Below are positions 6,649 through 10,752 of a stretch of 10,752 nucleotides of DNA, one piece after another. Every line of letters begins with the position of its first letter. The first letter of the stretch is position 1. The position numbers and the translations under genes were made by a program. Under the pieces are notes generated by a model. That model worked only from the letters and a program-made list of their open reading frames with translations, had not been told where the DNA came from and ran no database searches. Source of the stretch: Niastella sp. (lineage in GTDB: Bacteria > Bacteroidota > Bacteroidia > Chitinophagales > Chitinophagaceae); NCBI GenBank assembly GCA_021154515.1, contig JAJKIL010000427.1:1-10752 (forward strand), given 5' to 3'.

Positions 6649-6996
6649 ATGGCAATAAAAATCACCGAAGAATGTATTAACTGCGGCGCCTGCGAACCCG
6701 AGTGCCCAAATAATGCGATATATGAAGGTGGAGTAGAATGGAGAGTGGCAGACGGTACTACAGTAAAAGGATCATTTGTATTATTGGATGGAACTTTAAT
6801 TGATGCCGATACTGCAAATGCGCCAATTAGTGTAGATACGTATTATATCGTTCCGAATAAATGTACAGAGTGCCAGGGTTTTCATGAAGAGCCCCAGTGT
6901 GCAGCAGTTTGCCCCGTTGACTGTTGTGTACCTGATGAAATGTATGTTGAAACAGTGGAACAGTTAATGCAAAAAAAGGAAAAACTGCATGTCTAA
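6649..6996 (+). CDS. Dicluster 2[4Fe-4S] ferredoxin
   Basis: A 115-residue soluble electron carrier with two cluster motifs. Motif 1 is Cys9-x2-Cys12-x2-Cys15-x3-Cys19-Pro (CINCGACEPECP). Motif 2 is Cys72-x2-Cys75-x8-Cys84-x3-Cys88-Pro, the longer C-x8-C spacing known from Allochromatium-type (Alvin) ferredoxins, with the GFHEEPQC signature. Two extra Cys (92, 93) follow. About 52 residues separate the motifs, far more than in classical dicluster ferredoxins, and include a Gly/Asp-rich probable beta hairpin (VADGTTVKGSFVLLDGTLID). The ATG at 6649 is chosen because MAIKITEEC is the usual ferredoxin N-terminus and the predicted transcript starts near 6588; the upstream in-frame extension falls in the promoter. 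The redox partner is unknown; divergence from the acyl-CoA reductase is suggestive only. Confidence 0.9.
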   Translation: MAIKITEECINCGACEPECPNNAIYEGGVEWRVADGTTVKGSFVLLDGTLIDADTANAPISVDTYYIVPNKCTECQGFHEEPQCAAVCPVDCCVPDEMYVETVEQLMQKKEKLHV

Positions 6997-7020
6997 AAAG
7001 GTGCGGACAGCCAAATAAAA

Positions 7021-7053
7021 TTTTGATTCTGGCTGATAATTTCCCTACCTTTC
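7021..7053 (+). promoter_or_regulatory. Putative promoter (TTTTG-N20-TACCTTTC) for the intergenic RNA
   Basis: TTTTG at 7021-7025 and TACCTTTC at 7046-7053 form a Bacteroidota-type promoter with a 20-base spacer; only the last base of the -7 element departs from TAnnTTTG. It predicts initiation near 7059-7061, just before three hairpins and a terminator. There is no coding region between. Confidence 0.5.
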
Positions 7054-7058
7054 TGTTA

Positions 7059-7149
7059 GAATAGTAATGTAGCCTTAGTGCTACTTGTAAGTGGCGGGTG
7101 ATATTTCCCGCCGTATTGAGGTGAAGGATTAACGACCTTCACCTTTTTT
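7059..7149 (+). ncRNA. Candidate small RNA of about 90 nt with three consecutive hairpins
   Basis: Between the ferredoxin and ddl genes lies a compact self-contained unit: a promoter-like sequence, then three hairpins in a row, then a U-run. Hairpin 1 is gtagc/gctac (7069-7073 with 7080-7084, 6-base loop). Hairpin 2 is ggcggg/cccgcc (7093-7098 with 7107-7112, 8-base loop). Hairpin 3 is the intrinsic terminator at 7119-7144. No open reading frame of note occupies the unit. It does not match any RNA family I can recall from sequence (not SRP RNA, 6S RNA or tmRNA). The alternatives are a structured 3' end of the ferredoxin transcript, or an attenuator leader for ddl whose start is 129 bases beyond the U-run. 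Confidence 0.45.
7119..7149 (+). terminator. Intrinsic terminator downstream of ferredoxin / candidate RNA
   Basis: A perfect 9-bp stem (aggtgaagg 7119-7127 with ccttcacct 7136-7144), an 8-base loop and a run of T to 7149 make a textbook rho-independent terminator on the plus strand. It ends transcription before ddl, so ddl needs its own promoter or read-through. Confidence 0.9.
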
Positions 7150-7277
7150 ATTGTTAAAAATCCTCCTTTTCCCATTCTTGCCGCTTTTTGCCTGGCTTTC
7201 CCTCATAAATACCTGCCTGGGTAGTTTCGGGCTTCCATCCCTTTTTCGTTTATTTGCTAAAAATTTTCCAACCTTAC

Positions 7278-8270
7278 ATGAAGCCCAATATTGCCTTTGT
7301 TACCGGTGGGTACTCTAATGAAGCCGTTATTTCCTAGAAAAGCGCGCTTACTATTGAAAAGAATGTTGACACAGACAAGTTCAACGTTTATAAAATAGAT
7401 ATCACGCCTGAGAGCTGGTTCTACCAGTCTGACAAAGGCAAAAAAATAGCCGTTGACCGCCAGGACTTCTCCCTGACCATTGATGGTAAAAAAATATCAT
7501 TTGATGCGGTATTGATCGGGATCCATGGTACCCCGGGCGAAGATGGAAAATTACAGGGCTATTTCGACCTTACCGGATTGCCCTATACCTCCTGTGATTC
7601 AGCGACTTCTGCACTTACATTTAATAAAAGATATACGGTAGCCGTAGCGGCTTTTGCTGGCATAGATGTTGCCAAATCTGTACATATTTTTAAACACAGT
7701 CCGGTTACCCCGGCCCAGATCCTGAGCCAGCTAAGCCTGCCCGTGTTTGTAAAGCCCAATAATGGGGGTTCAAGCATTGGTATGAGCAAGGTGAATGCGG
7801 CTGCCGACCTGGCTGGCGCTTTGGAAAAAGCATTCAAAGAAGACGATCAGGTACTGGTAGAAGAGTTTATCGCCGGCCGTGAATTCACCATCGGGGTGTT
7901 TAAATCAACCAAAGGCATTATTACCCTGCCGATCACAGAAGTGAAATCGAAAAAAGATTTCTTTGATTATGAAGCGAAGTACCAAGGCTTAAGTGAAGAA
8001 ATTACCCCAGCCCAGGTTGATGAAGTGATAGCAGAAAAGGTTCGCAGCACTGCCAAAAAGATCTATGAGCTGTTTAATTGCCGTGGCGTGGTACGGATTG
8101 ATTTTATCTACAACGAAGCCAGACAGGCTGCGTATATGCTTGAAATAAATACCGTACCCGGGCAAAGCGAAGCCAGCATTGTTCCGCAACAGGTACGTGC
8201 CATGGGGTGGACGTTGAAGGAGTTTTATTCAGCACTGATAGAGGATGCGTTGACGAGGAGGAAGAGTTGA
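7278..8270 (+). pseudogene. ddl: D-alanine--D-alanine ligase interrupted by an in-frame TAG at codon 20
   Basis: Ddl makes the D-Ala-D-Ala dipeptide for peptidoglycan in the cytoplasm. From ATG 7278 the frame reads MKPNIAFVTGGYSNEAVIS, then TAG at 7335-7337, then KSALTIEKNVD and an otherwise intact ligase to TGA 8268-8270 (330 codons, normal length). Bacteroidota Ddl proteins usually have Tyr after VIS, so one base change (TAT/TAC to TAG) explains the stop. Visible motifs are Glu15 in GGYSNE, HGTPGEDG (His83), KPNNGGSSIG (about 159-168), VEEFIAGREF, SEEITPA and LEINTVPGQS near the C-terminus. No other frame damage is seen. The first in-frame ATG after the stop is codon 169, and a shorter product would lack Glu15. 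TAG is a genuine stop in three genes of this window, so recoding of the code is unlikely. A sequencing error in a functional gene is as plausible as real inactivation. Confidence 0.85.
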
Positions 8271-8312
8271 TAAGTTAACTAGTTGATAAGTTAACTAGTT
8301 GACGAGTTAACG
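8265..8312. repeat. Three tandem 16-bp units (AGTTGAYRAGTTAACK) at the ddl stop codon
   Basis: Units at 8265-8280, 8281-8296 and 8297-8312: the first two are identical (agttgataagttaact) and the third differs at three positions. Each is itself two related 8-mers, so the block has an 8-base rhythm. The array begins inside the ddl stop codon and supplies stops in several frames. The third unit shares 15 bases with the unit behind accC at 661-675. Confidence 0.85.
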
Positions 8313-8344
8313 AGATAGAAGAAGGTTAGGAGGAAGAAAGTAGG

Positions 8345-8380
8345 AAGTTGATAGGGTTGATAAGGTTGATACAGTTGATA
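8345..8380. repeat. Four tandem 9-bp units (NRGTTGATA)
   Basis: aagttgata, gggttgata, aggttgata and cagttgata follow one another without gaps at 8345-8353, 8354-8362, 8363-8371 and 8372-8380. The GTTGATA core is invariant while the first two bases vary. The period is 9, unlike the preceding 16/8-base block, though both use the GTTGATA core. Confidence 0.85.
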
Positions 8381-8392
8381 ATGGTGCGACAT

Positions 8393-8402
8393 GCTCGCGA
8401 GC
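8393..8402. repeat. 10-bp GC-rich palindrome within the repeat island
   Basis: gctcgcgagc is a perfect palindrome, flanked by an outer atgg (8381-8384) and ccat (8402-8405). It stands between the 9-bp and 7-bp tandem arrays and is much richer in G+C than its surroundings. Confidence 0.45.
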
Positions 8403-8408
8403 CATCTT

Positions 8409-8436
8409 TGCCTTCTGCCCTCTGCCTTTTGCCTTT
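8409..8436. repeat. Four tandem 7-bp units (TGCCYTY)
   Basis: TGCCTTC, TGCCCTC, TGCCTTT and TGCCTTT run consecutively at 8409-8415, 8416-8422, 8423-8429 and 8430-8436. The plus strand is pyrimidine-rich, opposite to the purine-rich stretch at 8312-8350. Such TGCCTTY microsatellites recur between genes in several bacterial groups (recollection, not checked here). Confidence 0.8.
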
Positions 8437-8472
8437 TCACAATTGACGAACAATAAACAAACAAATACTACC

Positions 8473-9270
8473 TTGTTTAAATTCATGACAGGGAAACCCC
8501 TTTGGGTACACATACTGACAGCTTTAGGCATTATTGTACTGTTGATAGTTGTGTTCCTGCAATCGCTTCACTGGATTACCAGGCATGATAAAACCCTTAC
8601 CATTCCTGCCGTAACTGGTAAATCGTATGCAGAAGCCCGGAAAATACTGGAAAGCAAAGGTTTTGAAGTAGAGTTACAGGATTCAATTTATAACGATACC
8701 GCAAAGCCTTTATCGGTATTACGCCAGTTTCCCGATGCGGAAGCAGTGGTAAAAGTGAATCGTACGGTGTATCTTACCATCAACAAATCCATAGCACCGC
8801 TTATTGAAATGCCCAACCTGGAAGGGTTGAGCTTTCGCAGTGCAGAGATTTCGTTGAGCCAGTATTTGCTGAAACTGGGAGATACAAGTTACCGGATGGA
8901 TTTTGCCAAGAACTCGGTACTGGAGCAACAATACAATGGCGAGCGCATAAAAGCAGGTACAAAAATCCCGCAGGGAAGTAAGATCACGCTGATACTGGGT
9001 AGCGGATTGGGCCATGAAGATTTTAGTGTACCTGATCTGGTTGGGTTAACTTATAACGATGCTAAAGTGTTATTAGAGTCGAATGGGTTGAATGTAGGAA
9101 CTGTTATCCCCAGCATTGATTCAAGCGCTTTTGTTGGCCGCCAAAGCCCGGAACACAACACGCCCGATGGCCGCATAAACCGTATTCGCCAGGGGCAGTC
9201 GGTAGATCTGTGGCTACAGCGAGATAAACCGGTAAAAGCAACTGTTCCGGAAGTACCTCAACAACCTTAA
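8473..9270 (+). CDS. Membrane-anchored triple-PASTA protein, copy 1
   Basis: A 265-residue bitopic protein: a short cytoplasmic N-terminus, one transmembrane helix (about residues 12-32, VHILTALGIIVLLIVVFLQS), then three PASTA domains at about 41-105, 110-177 and 183-249, outside the membrane. PASTA domains bind peptidoglycan fragments or beta-lactams when joined to PknB-type kinases or PBPs in Gram-positives; here no kinase or transpeptidase domain is present. Position next to ddl suggests an envelope role, but this is inference. The start is not certain: TTG 8473 is preferred because it gives MFKFMTGKPLW, matching MFKFITGKPLW of the paralogue at 9668; TTG 8443 would add 10 residues and ATG 8485 would remove four. 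The next gene, a rhodanese, begins 28 bases after the stop, so the two are probably co-transcribed. Confidence 0.85.
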   Translation: MFKFMTGKPLWVHILTALGIIVLLIVVFLQSLHWITRHDKTLTIPAVTGKSYAEARKILESKGFEVELQDSIYNDTAKPLSVLRQFPDAEAVVKVNRTVYLTINKSIAPLIEMPNLEGLSFRSAEISLSQYLLKLGDTSYRMDFAKNSVLEQQYNGERIKAGTKIPQGSKITLILGSGLGHEDFSVPDLVGLTYNDAKVLLESNGLNVGTVIPSIDSSAFVGRQSPEHNTPDGRINRIRQGQSVDLWLQRDKPVKATVPEVPQQP

Positions 9271-9297
9271 CAACAATAAATAATTTAAATAGCTATT

Positions 9298-9603
9298 ATG
9301 CAAAACATAACTCCGGAAGAAGTAAAAGAACGTCTTGACAAAGGTGAGCAATTAAACCTGTTAGATGTGCGGGAACCCCATGAACGGGCAGAGTTTAACA
9401 TTGGTGGCATTCATATTCCCCTGGGACAGGTGATGATGCAGGCAGATGAGTTGGAGAACCTGAAGAACCAGGAAGTGATCGTGTACTGCCGCAGCGGTAA
9501 CCGCAGCGGACAAGCCGCCATGATACTGGAGACAATGGGTTTTACCAATACCAAGAACCTGAGTGGCGGAATGCTGTCATGGCAGTCGAAGTTTGGTCAA
9601 TAG
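9298..9603 (+). CDS. Single-domain rhodanese-like sulfurtransferase
   Basis: A 101-residue stand-alone rhodanese domain of the GlpE/PspE size class, without signal peptide, so probably cytoplasmic. The active-site loop CRSGNRS begins with Cys64, the residue that carries the persulfide sulfur; the six-residue loop CRSGNR is the usual single-domain type. Other family landmarks are LLDVREPHERAEFNIGGIHIPLG (CH2-type motif) and NLSGGMLSWQ near the end. Its sulfur donor and acceptor are unknown. It sits between two PASTA paralogues with gaps of 27 and 64 bases, so it is likely expressed with at least the first. Nothing in its sequence ties it to the cell wall, and the placement may reflect insertion into a former PASTA-PASTA tandem or duplication around it. 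The stop is TAG. Confidence 0.92.
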   Translation: MQNITPEEVKERLDKGEQLNLLDVREPHERAEFNIGGIHIPLGQVMMQADELENLKNQEVIVYCRSGNRSGQAAMILETMGFTNTKNLSGGMLSWQSKFGQ

Positions 9604-9667
9604 GCATTACGCAAGACGCAAGTGAGGTCTGTATCCCTGATTTTTTAAATTTTAATCAATATCACCT

Positions 9668-10462
9668 GTGTTTAAGTTCATTACCGGAAAACCGCTTTGG
9701 GCAAATATCCTGTTGGGTATTGGCATTTTGCTTGTCTTGTTTTTTATTTTTTTACAGTCGTTATCCTGGATCACCCGGCACGATAAAACGCTGGCCGTTC
9801 CATCAGTAACTGGCAAATCGTATGACGAAGCCAAAAAGATCCTGGAAGGGCAGGGGTTTGATGTAGAGATACAGGATACGGTGTATAATGATACTGCTGC
9901 ATTGTTATCGGTGGTAAAGCAATTCCCAACTGCCGAATCAAAAGTAAAGATGAACCGCACGGTTTATCTGACCATTAACCGCGATGCAGCACCGGATATC
10001 GAAATGCCCAAACTGGTAGGGCAAAGTTTCCGCAGTGCACAGATCACGCTGCAACAGCAGAAACTGAAACTGCAAGACACTATTTATAAGAATGATTTTG
10101 CCACCGACCAGGTACTGGAGCAGCTTTACAAGGGGCAGCCGATAAAAGAAGGCACCAAAATACCTATGGGTAGTGGTATTACACTGGTGATAAGCCGTGG
10201 TACGGGTACCGTAGACCAGGAAGTACCAGATCTGTTTGGAATGACATTAAACGAAGCAAAGGTTATCCTGGAATCGAACGGATTAACGTTGGGTACTATT
10301 CAACCTACAGGTGCCGATCCCAATGGATATGTTTACAAGCAGGATCCTACCCGTTTAACCATCAGCGGTAACGTAAATAAGATAAAACAAGGGCAGTTTA
10401 TTGATCTGTGGGTACAAACAGATAAGCCGGTTCCCGGTGACAGTACGGCGCAAGGACATTAG
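9668..10462 (+). CDS. Membrane-anchored triple-PASTA protein, copy 2
   Basis: A 264-residue paralogue of the protein at 8473, with the same plan: MFKFITGKPLW, a transmembrane helix at about 12-32 (ANILLGIGILLVLFFIFLQS), the conserved SWITRHDKTL junction, then PASTA domains at about 41-105, 110-177 and 184-251. By eye the first 180 residues align without gaps at about 65% identity, so this is an old or fast-diverging duplication. The start is GTG 9668; no in-frame ATG lies nearby and the FKFITGKPLW segment aligns with copy 1. It begins 64 bases after the rhodanese stop, with an A/T-rich gap but no clear promoter, and is followed by a strong terminator, so it ends the transcription unit. The C-terminal tail (GDSTAQGH) is polar and differs from copy 1. 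The stop is TAG. Confidence 0.88.
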   Translation: MFKFITGKPLWANILLGIGILLVLFFIFLQSLSWITRHDKTLAVPSVTGKSYDEAKKILEGQGFDVEIQDTVYNDTAALLSVVKQFPTAESKVKMNRTVYLTINRDAAPDIEMPKLVGQSFRSAQITLQQQKLKLQDTIYKNDFATDQVLEQLYKGQPIKEGTKIPMGSGITLVISRGTGTVDQEVPDLFGMTLNEAKVILESNGLTLGTIQPTGADPNGYVYKQDPTRLTISGNVNKIKQGQFIDLWVQTDKPVPGDSTAQGH

Positions 10463-10491
10463 TCAAAGAAATTATTTAGTCTATATAAAAG

Positions 10492-10533
10492 AGAACCCCT
10501 GATCGGCTCAGCCGGGATCAGGGGTTCTTTTTT
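10492..10533. terminator. Bidirectional intrinsic terminator after PASTA copy 2
   Basis: A perfect 13-bp stem (agaacccctgatc 10492-10504 with gatcaggggttct 10516-10528), an 11-base loop and T-run to 10533 form a strong plus-strand terminator. The minus-strand side is also followed by a T-rich stretch (complement of 10484-10491), so it probably serves the convergent TonB-dependent receptor gene too. Confidence 0.92.
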
Positions 10534-10548
10534 ATGTTTGATAGATTC

Positions 10549-10752
10549 TTACAACTTCACATTCAGTCCCACCATGAAATTGGTGCCGGCCATGGGAAAG
10601 TAAAAGTTTTCGGTAGTTACTGAACCGCCATACTGATAACTGTAGGTATACCCATTGGGTTCATACTTTTTATTGAAAACATTGTTCACCTGGCCAATGA
10701 AGGTGATGTCTTTAAACAGGGATTTATGCAGCGTATAACTGATCCGCGCGTC
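10549..10752 (-). CDS. TonB-dependent outer-membrane receptor, C-terminal end (truncated by window)
   Basis: The minus strand is open from the right edge to TAA at 10549-10551 and encodes 67 residues that are typical of the last beta-strands of a TonB-dependent receptor: ITFIGQVNNVFNKKYEPNG (the VxNVFNKxY motif), then NFYFPMAGTNFMVGLNVKL with alternating hydrophobic and polar residues and a final strand ending in LNVKL. Such proteins are outer-membrane beta-barrels taking up siderophores, vitamin B12, metals or glycans with energy from TonB. The substrate cannot be told from this end. The YEPNGYTYSY(Q)YGG stretch and YFPMAGTNF are common in the siderophore/B12-like rather than the SusC class (inference). 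The gene converges on PASTA copy 2 across a shared terminator. Confidence 0.85.
   Translation of the reverse strand, partial: DARISYTLHKSLFKDITFIGQVNNVFNKKYEPNGYTYSYQYGGSVTTENFYFPMAGTNFMVGLNVKL

Noticed and set aside
5569..6996. A bioluminescence (lux) locus because of the LuxC-like protein
   Set aside because: No luciferase, luxD or luxE genes are present, and the protein is the short Bacteroidota type found outside lux operons.
7008..7035. cagcca/tggctg inverted repeat after ferredoxin as its terminator
   Set aside because: Only 6 bp with a 16-base A/T loop and no T-run after it; the strong terminator is at 7119-7149.
7335..7337. Genome-wide reassignment of TAG to an amino acid, suggested by the TAG inside ddl
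   Set aside because: htrA, the rhodanese and PASTA copy 2 all end naturally at TAG exactly where their families end, so TAG works as a stop in this genome.
8265..8436. CRISPR array
   Set aside because: Repeat units are 7-16 bp, tandem without spacers, and no cas genes are nearby.
8307..8531. Minus-strand open frame across the repeat island with repeated Leu-Ser-Thr
   Set aside because: The pattern is simply the 9-bp repeat read as codons, and the frame overlaps the start and transmembrane region of PASTA copy 1. No recognisable protein features.

Overview
The window looks like a piece of a Bacteroidota chromosome, most likely from the Chitinophagaceae (Chitinophaga/Niastella-like). The support is the long-form IspH, a LuxC-type acyl-CoA reductase divergent from a dicluster ferredoxin, membrane-anchored PASTA proteins next to ddl, a TonB-dependent receptor C-terminus, and promoters of the Bacteroidota TTG-N19/20-TAnnTTTG type. 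Genus-level placement is inference.

Layout, left to right: the 3' end of accC (biotin carboxylase, +); a repeat-derived hairpin; a small exported LTxxQ (Spy/CpxP-like) protein (-); ispH (-); a GH13 alpha-amylase-family enzyme (+); a strong shared terminator; an HtrA/Deg protease (-); an acyl-CoA reductase (-) divergent from a dicluster ferredoxin (+), with overlapping face-to-face promoters; an intergenic unit with its own promoter, three consecutive hairpins and a textbook terminator, which is a candidate small RNA; ddl (+) interrupted by an in-frame TAG at codon 20; an island of three different short tandem repeats; PASTA protein 1, a single-domain rhodanese and PASTA protein 2 (all +, probably one unit); a shared terminator; and the C-terminus of a TonB-dependent receptor (-) running off the right edge.

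Most of the window is housekeeping: fatty-acid synthesis (accC), isoprenoid synthesis (ispH), periplasmic protein quality control (HtrA and perhaps the LTxxQ protein) and peptidoglycan precursor synthesis (ddl). The PASTA genes next to ddl suggest a cell-envelope function, but they carry no kinase or transpeptidase domain, so their role is open. I found no CRISPR array, transposase, tRNA, rRNA, phage or defence genes.

The items most worth a second look are the amber codon in ddl, the candidate three-hairpin RNA at about 7059-7149, the PASTA-rhodanese-PASTA arrangement, the composite repeat island after ddl (one unit shared with the accC 3' flank), and the overlapping antiparallel promoters between the acyl-CoA reductase and ferredoxin genes.
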